From positions 9,369 to 73,368 of the forward strand of contig NW_017962916.1 of the NCBI RefSeq assembly GCF_001661345.1: a DNA stretch of 64,000 nucleotides, in the 5' to 3' direction. A model generated the notes under the pieces. The model saw only the letters and a program-made list of their open reading frames with translations, was not told the origin of the DNA and ran no database searches. The DNA comes from Ascoidea rubescens DSM 1968. Lineage: Eukaryota > Ascomycota > Saccharomycetes > Ascoideales > Ascoideaceae. Positions within the stretch are counted from its first letter, which is position 1, and the number at the start of each line of letters is the position of its first letter. Positions 1-9,884 of the stretch are shown in pieces. The position numbers and the translations under genes are program-made.

Positions 1-2078
1 GGAATAGAACTAGAAACATCTGAAAGCAAAGATAAGTTATAAGGCGCATTAAATGATGCAGAATTATTGTTTGATGAACTAGAAATGGAAAAGTGAGATG
101 CCTCAATGGGGTTATTTGTGAATTGCAGAGATTTACGAGAGGTAGACTGGTTGTGATTGAAATCGGAAATCTTTGCTTGATTTGAAGTTTCAATTAACGC
201 AGTGGAAAAGTCATGAGAACCATTTTCACTTCCTGACACTTTATCTATATTGTTTTGATTCGATAGCTTACTTTGATCTTGAAGCACTGTTTGGTTGTGT
301 GGTTGCTCTTTATTTGAAGACTCTAAGTTAATATCAACATCATTATCAATTNAACTAGAAGAAAAATTGTCGGTTAAATTTTTTGAAATTGATTCCAATT
401 CAATACTTGGAGAGTCCAAAATCTTTGAAGTTTTGGATGGCTGGGTGGCCAGTTCATNAGATTGATTAAATCCTTGCAGTAAAGAACCGTCAAAGTTTTT
501 TTCACTTTTTGAATTTGAGAAATTACTTTGCAAGTCTAAGATTTTGAGATTGGAGTTTGTGGGATTGTCATCTAGCTCAAGCGCATACTTTCTTCCTCTT
601 CTGCCATAAATGATAAATCCAAGATTTTTTTTAATATATTCAATCAATTCCTTGACAAATTGAAAATACTCGTACTTTTTGGCCAAAATTTCCAAATTTT
701 CTTCTTTCAACAAGCTTTCTTTACGGGAACTACATCTATTGACAAAATCAGTTTCAGCAGGAGTTAAAGTATTAACGGAACCTCTTCTTTTAATTAAAAG
801 ATGGTCAATGTTAGAGGAAAAGATATCCTCGGCGATTTCGATTTTCGGTTTCTCAACTTCTGATAAGGCAGCAATATAAACCTGTGTTTTCAACTCTAGA
901 AAAAGAACAGATTGAGATTTTAGTAATTTCCCAGAACCACCAACACCAGTAGTATTTGCAGTTGCAATGATATCATCTTGTGATTGGTTTGACAAGGGAT
1001 TGGATAGTTTTGTATCTAGAGTCACTGCATTAGAAGCAGGGCAGAAGACGTTTAAAAAGTTTTCATCCAAATCACTTAATGAAACTGTATCCATCATTCC
1101 CAAAGTGCAACAGATAAAAGTTGCAATATTTGATTTTCTTAGAGCAGTTTCAATGATATCTTCTTTACCTCTTAAAATGGAGGGTGCGACATTTCCAGGC
1201 TTCCAAAATCCGGGCAAGACATCATGAACAGTTAAAAAGGGATTGCTTTGAGAGTAAATTGTTTTAATTAAATCAAACAACCGGGATAAATCAATAAATG
1301 TTGCACCTAAAGGCGTGGTTTCCTTTTTAAAAACGATTTCCAAAAGCTTAAAAAAGGAAGTCGAAATGATTACACGAAGAATTTGAGTTGATAGATTATC
1401 TAGAATTGGAATTGTATTGATGTTTAATTGCAAGTTAGGAGGTAAGCCAGATGGAGCAATTAATGGTAAGGGCAAACCACCCAATTGAGCTTGAGCTTGT
1501 GAGATTGGAGGTAGATTGAAAAAAGAGGATGAGTTATATTTGTCGATTATCGAGGTTGCCATTTTTGATTTCAACAAAGCTCGAATGTTCAAGGGTTTTT
1601 TATAATGGTTTTCATCATCTTTGTCATTATTTGAATTCTTTTTATTCTTTCTTTCATCAATCTGGTTGGTATGGGAGCTAGAGTTTACCTTGGTGTGTAT
1701 CTCACTAGTAACATCCACAGGTTTATTGTTTTGATCAATTGGAGTTCGTTCAGTATGAATTTTTATTTCCTGATTGTCATTTGCCCTGTCATTGTTAGAA
1801 TGATTTAAATCAGCTCTCCTAGCTTCAGGACTCTCGGCTTCAGCAGTTTGAAGCTCCACATCTTCAGTTTCAGAAAATTGGGCTTCAACACTTTCAACTT
1901 CATGACCCTGGCCTTTATTTGGAACGATAGTTTTTATTTTGTCATTCTGATTGCAAAGGTGATGGATCTTTTGCCTTTTCGGAGCTTGGTCATTGGCATT
2001 TAATGGTTCAACCAACGCCGGAGCAGTTCGAGCATTGAAATTGGCTCTTTTTTTTGAAGTAGTCTGCTCAGATTCCAT
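1..2078 (-). CDS. TBF1: TBF1-like telomere-repeat/promoter-binding factor, N-terminal part (cut by window edge)
   Basis: An open frame runs from an ATG at 2078 down to base 1, about 692 codons, with no stop seen. Residues 1-180 are polar and low-complexity. From about residue 190 to 400 there is a conserved-looking helical block with motifs such as ILDNLSTQ, RLFDLIKTIYSQSNPFLT, PGFWKPG, LRKSNIATF and ENFLNVFCP. I recall these from the TRF-homology-like dimerisation domain of yeast Tbf1, an essential Myb-type factor that binds TTAGGG-like repeats at subtelomeres and at snoRNA and ribosomal promoters. The C-terminal Myb/SANT domain expected in this family would lie outside the window, so it cannot be confirmed. 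N bases at 352 and 458 fall in the frame; the codon with base 352 reads TNA and could be Leu, Ser or a stop. At 692 codons without the Myb domain it is already longer than S. cerevisiae Tbf1 (562 aa). A Taz1/TRF relative is the alternative. Confidence 0.65.
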   Translation of the reverse strand, partial: MESEQTTSKKRANFNARTAPALVEPLNANDQAPKRQKIHHLCNQNDKIKTIVPNKGQGHEVESVEAQFSETEDVELQTAEAESPEARRADLNHSNNDRANDNQEIKIHTERTPIDQNNKPVDVTSEIHTKVNSSSHTNQIDERKNKKNSNNDKDDENHYKKPLNIRALLKSKMATSIIDKYNSSSFFNLPPISQAQAQLGGLPLPLIAPSGLPPNLQLNINTIPILDNLSTQILRVIISTSFFKLLEIVFKKETTPLGATFIDLSRLFDLIKTIYSQSNPFLTVHDVLPGFWKPGNVAPSILRGKEDIIETALRKSNIATFICCTLGMMDTVSLSDLDENFLNVFCPASNAVTLDTKLSNPLSNQSQDDIIATANTTGVGGSGKLLKSQSVLFLELKTQVYIAALSEVEKPKIEIAEDIFSSNIDHLLIKRRGSVNTLTPAETDFVNRCSSRKESLLKEENLEILAKKYEYFQFVKELIEYIKKNLGFIIYGRRGRKYALELDDNPTNSNLKILDLQSNFSNSKSEKNFDGSLLQGFNQSXELATQPSKTSKILDSPSIELESISKNLTDNFSSSXIDNDVDINLESSNKEQPHNQTVLQDQSKLSNQNNIDKVSGSENGSHDFSTALIETSNQAKISDFNHNQSTSRKSLQFTNNPIEASHFSISSSSNNNSASFNAPYNLSLLSDVSSSI

Positions 2079-2318
2079 AAATGATTATGAGATTGAATTA
2101 TTGAACTTTCTGTCTAATAAAGCCCTAGGTCTTCAACAGTCAAAAAGAGTGAGGAGTGAACAAAAATTGTAACAAAAGAAACCGGGCACGTGAGACCTCT
2201 CGGCATTTGAGACTGAAAAGTCAGGTGATTGGTGTGATTGAAAGCAGAGTTTCTGTTTCCGGTAATTTTGACGCGCTCTCTTTGAGGGAAGGTGCTTTTG
2301 GTGCTTCATGAAGGTGGT

Positions 2319-2992
2319 TTAGTGGTAGAGATACAATCTCTCTTTGATTTCGTCCACTATCCACTTGATTCCCTCTTCGATATTAGCACCAGTGTAGGCT
2401 GAACATGGTAGTAGCTTGTAGTTGTGGTTTTTAATCTGTTTCAACTGCAACGACTCCTCAATTAGATGGCATATCTCGTCCACTCTACTGCTGTCGTTTC
2501 CCTCTAGCAAATCAGTTTTGTTTACCAAGATCAACAAGTTCGACCCAATCAATCTGTCTTCCTTCAATACCTTCTCGAACTCAACAAAATTCTCCTGCAT
2601 CCTTTCCATTGATAGAATATCCACAACCCAAATCAACGAGTCTGTTTTCTCAAAGTAGTTAAACCAAAAGGGCCTGAGCGTCGACTGGCCCCCAACATCC
2701 CAAACATTCAACCTGAAGCTGTCTTTTGAGTCTGGATCAATATATTCCAATGTGTCGATCTGGAATCCCATTGTAGGAGATATCTCTGAAATGTTTTGGT
2801 TCAAAAGCTTCTTCACAATTGTAGTTTTGCCAGCATTGTCGAGGCCTCTACAGTACAACCCCAGTTTGTTAGTCTCTCAATTCTCTCTACCCACATTGCA
2901 CTATGTAACCGAAGCAAAACAACATACAGCATCAAGATTCGAATCTCCTTATCTTTAAGCTTTTGCTTTCTGATGATGGACAATAGACCCAT
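2319..2992 (-). CDS. CIN4: ARL2/Cin4-type small GTPase, spliced
   Basis: CDS is complement(join(2319..2847,2928..2992)), 197 aa. ARL2 (Cin4 in yeast) is an ARF-like GTPase that works with tubulin cofactors in beta-tubulin folding. The uninterrupted frame alone would start inside the P-loop. An exon of 65 bases upstream begins MGLLSIIRKQKLKDKEIR, the ARL2 N-terminus, and joins to GLDNAGKTT (P-loop). The intron (2848-2927, 80 bases) has donor GTATGT, branch site GACTAAC and acceptor TAG. Further motifs are WDVGGQ (switch II), NKTD (guanine specificity) and SAYTG. Length fits ARL2 (184 aa) and Cin4 (191 aa). Gly2 is present, although ARL2 proteins are not usually myristoylated. ARL3-type proteins are the alternative, but the N-terminal sequence favours ARL2. 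Confidence 0.9.
2848..2927 (-). other. Spliceosomal intron of the ARL2/CIN4 gene (80 bases)
   Basis: Donor GTATGT at 2927-2922 on the minus strand, branch-like GACTAAC and acceptor TAG at 2850-2848. Removing it restores the conserved ARL2 N-terminus joined to the P-loop, which is strong independent support. Confidence 0.9.
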
Positions 2993-3630
2993 TTTGAATG
3001 TCGTCGCTATCCAGTTGTTTTGTCACTTCAAGCTCCCTCCAAGATTCTGGAAGGAGCAGCAAAAGGCATATCTTGAAATTGTCTTGTTTCTGACCGGAAA
3101 ATGGGACATTTTGAGCATGTGACCATGCAAAAATTACCATGCTCACTTTTACTCATTGAGATCAAAAACTGATACACACCTATCAATGCGTGTGTGTGCA
3201 GATGACGGATCCGCGTTTCTATTGTTTAGCGGTGAATTTCGAACCTTGTTTTGATTGTGAAATTTGTCCGGTGATATGTGAGACTGCAACGGTTTTTGCC
3301 GGATTGTTGTTATTTGAAAACAGCCAAACACCTACTTGGTAGTTTAATTAAAGTGACTTTGCTGAATATTTTTTGTAACCATTGAAGTCTCAGATACTTA
3401 TTTTTACAATATGATTCAATTTTTTTTTCTCATCTGTTTATCCTTTGGTATTATAAGATTCATCACACAATCTCTGTCCTTTTTTTTTGTTACTAGTTAG
3501 CATCTAGATTTTTGAGAGATCTAGTTCAGCAATTAGTTTTACTTTCTTATTTTTTCGTTTTTGTTTTTCTTTTGTTCGATACACTTCTTTTATATCTCCA
3601 AGAATAATTTATTGATATCTTACTTTCTAA
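2993..3630. promoter_or_regulatory. Shared upstream region of CIN4 (minus) and the NUM1-like gene (plus)
   Basis: A 638-base divergent intergenic region. The half next to NUM1 (3400-3630) is T-rich with several T runs, typical of yeast promoters. The short reading frames here are not convincing. No specific operator was recognised. Confidence 0.5.
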
Positions 3631-6318
3631 ATGTCTCTGTTCAGTAGAAAAATTAATCAAAAATACAATTTTAGTTCTTTGAGTGACTCAAGTGCAACTC
3701 TAGATTCAAGTATTCGTTTTTCAACAACGTCATCAAATTTTTCAGGTATCTCTACCTACTCCATAAATTCAACAACAACTGCAAACCAGTCTATTGTTCA
3801 TAAGTCAAATCTTTTCCCAAATTCAAATCAAAATCAAAATCAAAATCAAAATGTACTGCTGCTAGTATCTAACTCTAAGACAATAGACATAAACAAGGAT
3901 TTGAACTTTACTTTAGCCCTATCGAAAAATTTAGCTATTGAATCTAGAAAATTGCAGGTTGATAATTTTAAAAATTTAAAAAAAATCAACTCCTTGAAAA
4001 AAGAAGTTAAAGAACTAAAAAAGATAAATGAAACTGATTTTTCCTGCAAAATTCGAGATTTAACAAATTCAAACAATAATCTAAACCTAAAAATTTTAAA
4101 TTTAAACACCACAATTGACAAATTAACTTCTGAATTATCAATATCTCAAGATTCTTATATTCTATTAAACTCTCAATTTAACAATTATAAGTCAAATACA
4201 ACCAATAACTACGATGAGTTAAACAAAAAATATATTGCATTAAATATTGAGAATCAAAATTTAAATGTGAAAATTGAAGATCTTCAAAATTTAAAAAGAA
4301 TTGAAAAGGAGTCAATTAACATTGCGATAATAGACCTAGAAAAAAACGTCTTAAAACTATCTCAACAACTTAATCTGAAAAATAACGAAATTCAAAAATT
4401 AAATAAAAAATTAAACTATTATCAAAACGATCAAGAATTTACTGAAAGTTTAGTAGAAAATTATATTCATCAAAACAACCTAATTTTATTAAATTCAATT
4501 GATTATAACCAATTAAAACAAATTCAGTATCAATTTCAAGTACAGCTTAAAAATTTAAATACCCCTAGAAATCTAGATGATGAAATGCTTTTATCTGATA
4601 ATGAATCATTTAAATCAACTAATGATAGTGAATATATTGGCGAAAATAAATACATAATTGAATCCAACATCATAAATAATTCATCTATCCTAAAATCTGA
4701 CGATAGCAATAATAACCAAAACAATAATGATATTGATAAAATAAATCATATTGATAATAGCGACAATATTTCTAACTTGAACGCTAAAGATCTCAGCGAT
4801 ATAAACAGAAAATCTTTAAAAATGACTTCCAAATTACTTGACAATGAAAATTCTCACTTGAAAGCAAATATTAAAAGCTTAGAAAAAAAACTTGACACAA
4901 TTTCAAGTGAATATGATCAATTGCTAAACTCAAAATCTTTGATTATTGAAGAAAAAGATAAGCTATCAAAGGATTTAAAGGAATTAACAACAAGATTTAA
5001 CTCTTTATTTCTGAGAAATGTCACTTTAAAAAACCAAAATAAAGGTCTAAATTCTGAATTGATTGCATCCAACTGCGAAAAAAACACCTTATCAATCAAA
5101 AATAAACAACTTGAAACTGAAATCAAGGAGCTATCAAATAAATTTGAAAGCTTTAAAGCAGATTCTGATTTTGACTTGCTAACAAAAAATTTCATTAGAC
5201 TAGAAGATGATTATTCCAGGCTTTCGCAAAAATACAAAAGTTTACTAAAAGAGAAAACTTTTCTAGAGTTGAAATATGGAAGTTCCGAAAACATTGTTGG
5301 TAGCGATATAAGTAAAAATAGCCAATTATCAAAAACCTCAACTGAATCAGATTTGGAGGCTTTAGATGCATTCTCAGCATCCTTTGAAAATAGCAATTTA
5401 AAAAATCTGAAATCTGAAAATTTACTTGAGATAATACTCAATGGAAGAAACGATTCTGCTGATAATGCTCAGAAAATTGATCCCATTCCACTTCCCGTAA
5501 AAAATACTAACAATGAGAGGGTTGAATTATTGGAATTTAATGACAGTGTAGATGATTTAAAAACTGTTTTGAATAATGACGATTCAATAACCATAGCTAG
5601 TGGAATTTCACTACCTAAAAACATAAAGCACAATTCACACTTAGGACCCGAAGAAGCTCGTTCATTATTGGCCACAATGAACAATGAAAGTGTTGTCAGT
5701 TTAGAGTCAAACATTGGTTCTATCACACAAACAGTGATTGGTGAATTCCTTTATAAGTATTACAGAACCCTTGGTCCATTATCTGTCATCTCTGAGAATC
5801 GTCACAAGCGTTTCTTCTGGGTTCATCCATACACATTGACACTTTATTGGTCTGATGGTAATCCTATTTGTGATGATCCAACAAATACAAGAGTAAAGGC
5901 AATAGCAATCTCTGGTGTGGAGAGTGTGGAAGACAATAATCCATTGCCACCAGGTCTTTACCATAGGAGCATCGTAATATATTCAGGCTATCTAGAAATC
6001 AAAATATCCTGTCCATCAAAAGAGCGATATAACGTTTGGCTTAATTCATTGCAGTTTCTCATCGAAAAAAATCCAAATAAACCCAAGCCTTCAACCACTA
6101 GTGGATACATGAACACTTTCAAAAAAACACGATCAAGATCTCAGCTGTTGCTTATTAGCAGAAAACACCTGGTACCATTAAGGAATAATAAATTTAATAA
6201 TGTTTTGGAGCATATTCCTGAAAATGAAGCCACTATAAAATTAAGACGATCTGCTTCTTATTCAGGGATGAATTTGAACATCAAAAGCTCACCAAAAAAC
6301 AAATCAGGCTTTTTTTAA
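3631..6318 (+). CDS. NUM1: NUM1/Mcp5-like cortical anchor protein (coiled coils plus C-terminal PH domain)
   Basis: 895 aa from ATG 3631. Residues 1-75 are Ser/Asn-rich. About 85-280 and 400-545 are Leu/Lys/Glu/Asn-rich heptad-like segments expected to form coiled coils. Residues about 699-814 match the PH domain of the Num1/Mcp5 family, with motifs FLYKYYRT, RHKRFFWVHPYTLTLYWS and CPSKERYNVWLNSL. In this family the PH domain binds PI(4,5)P2 at the plasma membrane, and the N-terminal coiled coil contacts mitochondria and dynein. The protein anchors dynein for spindle positioning and tethers mitochondria to the cortex. It is far shorter than S. cerevisiae Num1 (2,748 aa), and I see no 64-residue-type internal repeats, so its architecture is nearer S. 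pombe Mcp5. It is convergent with CRS1. Confidence 0.85.
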   Translation: MSLFSRKINQKYNFSSLSDSSATLDSSIRFSTTSSNFSGISTYSINSTTTANQSIVHKSNLFPNSNQNQNQNQNVLLLVSNSKTIDINKDLNFTLALSKNLAIESRKLQVDNFKNLKKINSLKKEVKELKKINETDFSCKIRDLTNSNNNLNLKILNLNTTIDKLTSELSISQDSYILLNSQFNNYKSNTTNNYDELNKKYIALNIENQNLNVKIEDLQNLKRIEKESINIAIIDLEKNVLKLSQQLNLKNNEIQKLNKKLNYYQNDQEFTESLVENYIHQNNLILLNSIDYNQLKQIQYQFQVQLKNLNTPRNLDDEMLLSDNESFKSTNDSEYIGENKYIIESNIINNSSILKSDDSNNNQNNNDIDKINHIDNSDNISNLNAKDLSDINRKSLKMTSKLLDNENSHLKANIKSLEKKLDTISSEYDQLLNSKSLIIEEKDKLSKDLKELTTRFNSLFLRNVTLKNQNKGLNSELIASNCEKNTLSIKNKQLETEIKELSNKFESFKADSDFDLLTKNFIRLEDDYSRLSQKYKSLLKEKTFLELKYGSSENIVGSDISKNSQLSKTSTESDLEALDAFSASFENSNLKNLKSENLLEIILNGRNDSADNAQKIDPIPLPVKNTNNERVELLEFNDSVDDLKTVLNNDDSITIASGISLPKNIKHNSHLGPEEARSLLATMNNESVVSLESNIGSITQTVIGEFLYKYYRTLGPLSVISENRHKRFFWVHPYTLTLYWSDGNPICDDPTNTRVKAIAISGVESVEDNNPLPPGLYHRSIVIYSGYLEIKISCPSKERYNVWLNSLQFLIEKNPNKPKPSTTSGYMNTFKKTRSRSQLLLISRKHLVPLRNNKFNNVLEHIPENEATIKLRRSASYSGMNLNIKSSPKNKSGFF

Positions 6319-6704
6319 CTCGAAGTATTACCTCAAAAAAACTCTATGACTAAAATTTTCATTAGAAACACAATTTTTAAGAAGCTTATCCAGTGCTTGT
6401 TTATTTTCACTTATCTGTCATGAGATTAATGCAGTGCTTTAGCATTAATCCTGTGTCTTATCTGATAAATCATTTATATTAAGTTTTCAAGTCGATAATT
6501 ATATTTATTCATGAGATTAGAAAACATCCTTTTAAAATGTTGTTGTTTTTGATATTTTGAAAAATTCAAAATATTAAGAATTAAAACAAAAACAAAAACA
6601 AAAAAATTTCAGTTTGATGAATGTATTAAAAATATCTATAAAAAATATAATGCTCATTTATATTCTGTTAAGTGAAATTCAATTAATATTTGATTCTTTC
6701 ATTT
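6319..6704. other. Convergent 3' region between NUM1-like gene and CRS1, with a perfect hairpin
   Basis: 386 AT-rich bases with A-runs near 6585-6605. A perfect 9-bp inverted repeat, GATTAATGC (6424-6432) and GCATTAATC (6442-6450), encloses a 9-base loop. It could form a hairpin in the 3' UTR of either transcript. No coding signal was seen. Confidence 0.6.
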
Positions 6705-9131
6705 CTACTGCAGCTTTAAATAATTTTCATATAATTTTTTCTGTTGTTGCCATTGCTTGATTAGTTTTTTTCTTGCGCTTTTAGTAATCTCCACTCCTTC
6801 TTGGGTTTTTGTGGGAATTCCATCATTGTCCCACTCACTATATTTAATTCTCATTTCTTCGCTTTTAAATAACTCAATAGGATTTACCTTTTCTTTGTTT
6901 CTTTTTATTTTCTCTTGCTCTTCTTTTAACTTTAACTGGGCTAACTTTTTATTTAATTTTTCTTGTTGAACTTTTTCTTTTTCATCACGTAACTTTATTA
7001 AATCTCTTTTCTCATTGCTTGATAAAAATTTGATTAATGCTTTTTGTCCATTTCTATCATCTAAACCAATCCCTAAATTCAATAAATCTTTATCACGAAT
7101 TCTGTCAGATAAATCAAGCAATCTCGAGTGTTTTGATTCAATTCCTATAGTTCTAATTTCATCACGAATATCATTGATTAGTTGAATAAATGGCAAAACA
7201 TATTCTTCTTGAGAAGAAGCTGAGTTATTCAAAGTAGATAAAGATAAAGATATATCTTCCCACCCTAATTGGTCCTTTCGAGTTTCAAAACCAATTATAT
7301 CTAAAATTTTGGTAATATATCTTGTAATTTCCAAAAGAATCCTAATTCTAAAATCATGTTTATAAATGGATAAATAATTATTGGTTATTGTGACCAATTC
7401 AACAATAGATCTAATCACTAATGGAGTTGATAAATTATCACAAAACTGTTCGTATATCTTTAGTTTGGTTTTCTCCAATTCACCAAAAAGAATTTTATCA
7501 TCATCCCTCAAAGTCTCGGAAACTATTTCTCCCTTGGATACTTTAGCTAAATATTCATTATTATGAGATCTTATGTTTGTGAAGAATTTATCAAGATTTT
7601 TTTCAACACTTTCAACTTCTGCCAACAAACTTGTTTTAAAATCTAATTGATTGTTCCATTGGCACATTGCAAATGCTAATCTTAATTGCTTTGATGAATG
7701 AGATTTTAGTGCTTCATCAATAGTGATAAAATTTTTCAAAGATTTACTCATTTTTTGCCCCTCGATGTGCAAATGACCAGTGTGCAAAAAATAATTGATC
7801 CACTGCTTGCAGTCAAAGCAAGCCTCAGATTGTGCCAATTCATTATCATGATGAGGAAATGCCAAATCAATACCTCCTGAATGAATATCAATGTTAGAAC
7901 CTAAAATATCGGAAGCCATGACAGAACATTCAATATGCCAGCCTGGTCTACCTTGACCCCAAGGAGAAGACCAAAATGGTTCTCCTGGCTTTGAAGCTTT
8001 CCAAAGGGCAAAATCGTTTGGTGATTTTTTACCTGTGGTATTTGAAACAGATAAAGAACCTTCACCATCTTCAATCAAATCCAATTTACCTTTATTCCAT
8101 GGTTGCAATTTAGCATAGTCATGGTTTGGTGAAGAGTCAAACCTAGCAGTATCAAAATAAACTGAACCGTCAGAAGTTGCATAACCGTAGCCTTTATCAA
8201 TAATTTTGCTAACAAAATCAACGATTTGGGGAACATATTCAGATACCCTGGTTTTCACAGTTGGAGGCAAAACGTTTAATTTAGTCATGTCTTGATCAAA
8301 TTGGTTCTCCCAATAAGCCGGTAATTGTCTAAATAAATCTGGATCTGATACAGTTGAGCCATATTTTGAATCCAATATTGGAGAAACTATATCTTTTAGA
8401 TTTTCTGAAAATTCGGATATCGGCAAGTTTTTAAATTCTTTAATAGAATAAATAGCCAATTTTATTTGTTTTATATACATTGGAAATTTTTCAGACTTCA
8501 ATGTAAATTCTGCTACATTGATTGAATCTAACCAAGTTAAAAAATTTGAGAAATTGTTTTCTGGACTTTCCAAAGACAAATCTTTATTGACTAGTTTGTT
8601 AATATTCTTTACAATGTATGATTGAATTGAGTCCAAAGATAGCTTAATTAGGGTATCGTCAATGGTGTTGAATTTTTCAATAACATGAGATTGAAAAAGA
8701 AAATTTTGTCTTGCTCTTGTTATAATTTTGTCATCAATATCAGTAACATTTTGAACAAACTTGATATCGTAATTGAAAAAATTTGACAAGATTCTTCTAT
8801 TTATATCAATTGTTACGTAATTTCTCGCATGGCCCATATGAGAAGAATCATAAACAGTAGGGCCACAAGAATACCAGGTTATTTGGTTTCTTTTTTGGTC
8901 AACTGGGATAAATTCATCTTTTGATCTTGTGAGCGAGTTATACAACTTTAAAACAGGTTTATCTCCATTTATCTTTGAAGAATCTGGCTTGTACCAGGTA
9001 GGCTGAACAACTTTTGAGGACATTCTAATAGAAGCAAAAGAGAAAAAACGGGGTTTTGAGGGACAAGCTGAAAGAGATAAAGATAATGAGTTTTTGAAAC
9101 GAATTGAAGAAAATTTGGCAATTTGCAACAT
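6705..9131 (-). CDS. CRS1: Cysteinyl-tRNA synthetase, probably dual cytosolic/mitochondrial
   Basis: 808 aa from ATG 9131, the first in-frame ATG; the frame stays open further upstream but has only TTG there. Class I aminoacyl-tRNA synthetase that charges tRNA-Cys. HMGH (HIGH motif) is at residues 98-101, following CGPTVYDSS, whose Cys is a zinc ligand. WHIECSVMASDILG lies in the central catalytic part and KMSKS is at 460-464. The C-terminal 100 residues are a Lys/Glu/Gln-rich helix, as in eukaryotic CysRS. The first 36 residues are basic and Ser/Leu-rich without acidic residues, like a mitochondrial presequence. A second ATG at 9023 starts MSSKVVQPTW, the expected cytosolic start, giving 772 aa (S. 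cerevisiae enzyme 767 aa). This suggests two forms from two starts, as reported for yeast CRS1. Confidence 0.95.
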   Translation of the reverse strand: MLQIAKFSSIRFKNSLSLSLSACPSKPRFFSFASIRMSSKVVQPTWYKPDSSKINGDKPVLKLYNSLTRSKDEFIPVDQKRNQITWYSCGPTVYDSSHMGHARNYVTIDINRRILSNFFNYDIKFVQNVTDIDDKIITRARQNFLFQSHVIEKFNTIDDTLIKLSLDSIQSYIVKNINKLVNKDLSLESPENNFSNFLTWLDSINVAEFTLKSEKFPMYIKQIKLAIYSIKEFKNLPISEFSENLKDIVSPILDSKYGSTVSDPDLFRQLPAYWENQFDQDMTKLNVLPPTVKTRVSEYVPQIVDFVSKIIDKGYGYATSDGSVYFDTARFDSSPNHDYAKLQPWNKGKLDLIEDGEGSLSVSNTTGKKSPNDFALWKASKPGEPFWSSPWGQGRPGWHIECSVMASDILGSNIDIHSGGIDLAFPHHDNELAQSEACFDCKQWINYFLHTGHLHIEGQKMSKSLKNFITIDEALKSHSSKQLRLAFAMCQWNNQLDFKTSLLAEVESVEKNLDKFFTNIRSHNNEYLAKVSKGEIVSETLRDDDKILFGELEKTKLKIYEQFCDNLSTPLVIRSIVELVTITNNYLSIYKHDFRIRILLEITRYITKILDIIGFETRKDQLGWEDISLSLSTLNNSASSQEEYVLPFIQLINDIRDEIRTIGIESKHSRLLDLSDRIRDKDLLNLGIGLDDRNGQKALIKFLSSNEKRDLIKLRDEKEKVQQEKLNKKLAQLKLKEEQEKIKRNKEKVNPIELFKSEEMRIKYSEWDNDGIPTKTQEGVEITKSARKKLIKQWQQQKKLYENYLKLQ

Positions 9132-9554
9132 ATATAAATACGCCAAAGAACCCAAAACACACTTGTTTTGTTTAACCAACCTGTTCAAGCTGATGATTCT
9201 TAAGTTGAAAGTGGAAAATGACTAATTGAAAATAACCTGAAAAGCAGTAATAGCGTAATCTCACGCTTGCTTACATAAGCTTTAAAGAAACACAACCGTA
9301 GGCTGTTGCACGATGTGTGGTCGAAAAACACAATCCGAATTCGGACGTTCGTGAAGCAATTATTGTCCGTTGCCACAAACCAAATACACAAGACTTAACC
9401 ACTTCTGAAACAAAAATTGTGTTTCCGTAAAAAACATTTAATTCACAAATACCTTGATGAAGATTGCAATCTAAACAATATAAATATGATCACTAAATAG
9501 CTAGATAGAAATAAAATAAAACAAGAGGAAAAGGAAAAAGAAGTCTACTAAGTC
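9132..9554. promoter_or_regulatory. Divergent upstream region of CRS1 and the 9555 ORF
   Basis: 423 bases between head-to-head starts. The part next to the small ORF (9480-9550) is A-rich and purine-rich, like a yeast 5' leader. No known operator was identified. Confidence 0.4.
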
Positions 9555-9884
9555 ATGAGCACTAGAAGAAATCTCTATCCTTCCTTCGACGACTGTCAAC
9601 CTGACAGCATCCAAGTCAAGAACACTGATAGTGATAACGAAAGAGAACTTGATACTCCACTAATGGGTTCCAAAATCAATGAATTAAATCAAAGAGTTGA
9701 GTTAATTGAATCGAATGTTGTATCCGGATTTGAACGACTAGAACGAATGCTCGAAGGTGTATTAGCCCGTAACGAACGGCCGGAAACCGGTTATCGAAGG
9801 TCACAACAGAGATTGCGTCCTCTTACATGGAGCTCCAGTGAAGTGGAAATTCTGAATGTCATAAAATACAATGTGAGTTATTGA
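9555..9884 (+). CDS. Small hypothetical protein, 109 aa, with a short coiled-coil segment
   Basis: I do not recognise this protein. ATG at 9555 follows an A-rich leader, and the frame ends with TGA at 9882-9884. Residues 1-35 are polar and acidic. Residues 38-72 (INELNQRVELIESNV, FERLERMLEGVL) form a heptad-like amphipathic stretch that could be a short coiled coil. Residues 73-95 are basic. The codon use looks coding-like and the frame is not antisense to another gene. After the TGA the same frame stays open for 48 more codons, rich in Lys, to a second TGA at 10029. This may be chance, a recently shortened gene, or an unseen splice. A donor-like GTGAGT overlaps the end of the ORF, but no acceptor joins it in frame. 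Confidence 0.45.
   Translation: MSTRRNLYPSFDDCQPDSIQVKNTDSDNERELDTPLMGSKINELNQRVELIESNVVSGFERLERMLEGVLARNERPETGYRRSQQRLRPLTWSSSEVEILNVIKYNVSY

Noticed and set aside
3230-3265. GGTTCGAA core on the minus strand, possible tRNA B-box
   Set aside because: The T-stem does not pair and no cloverleaf can be drawn.
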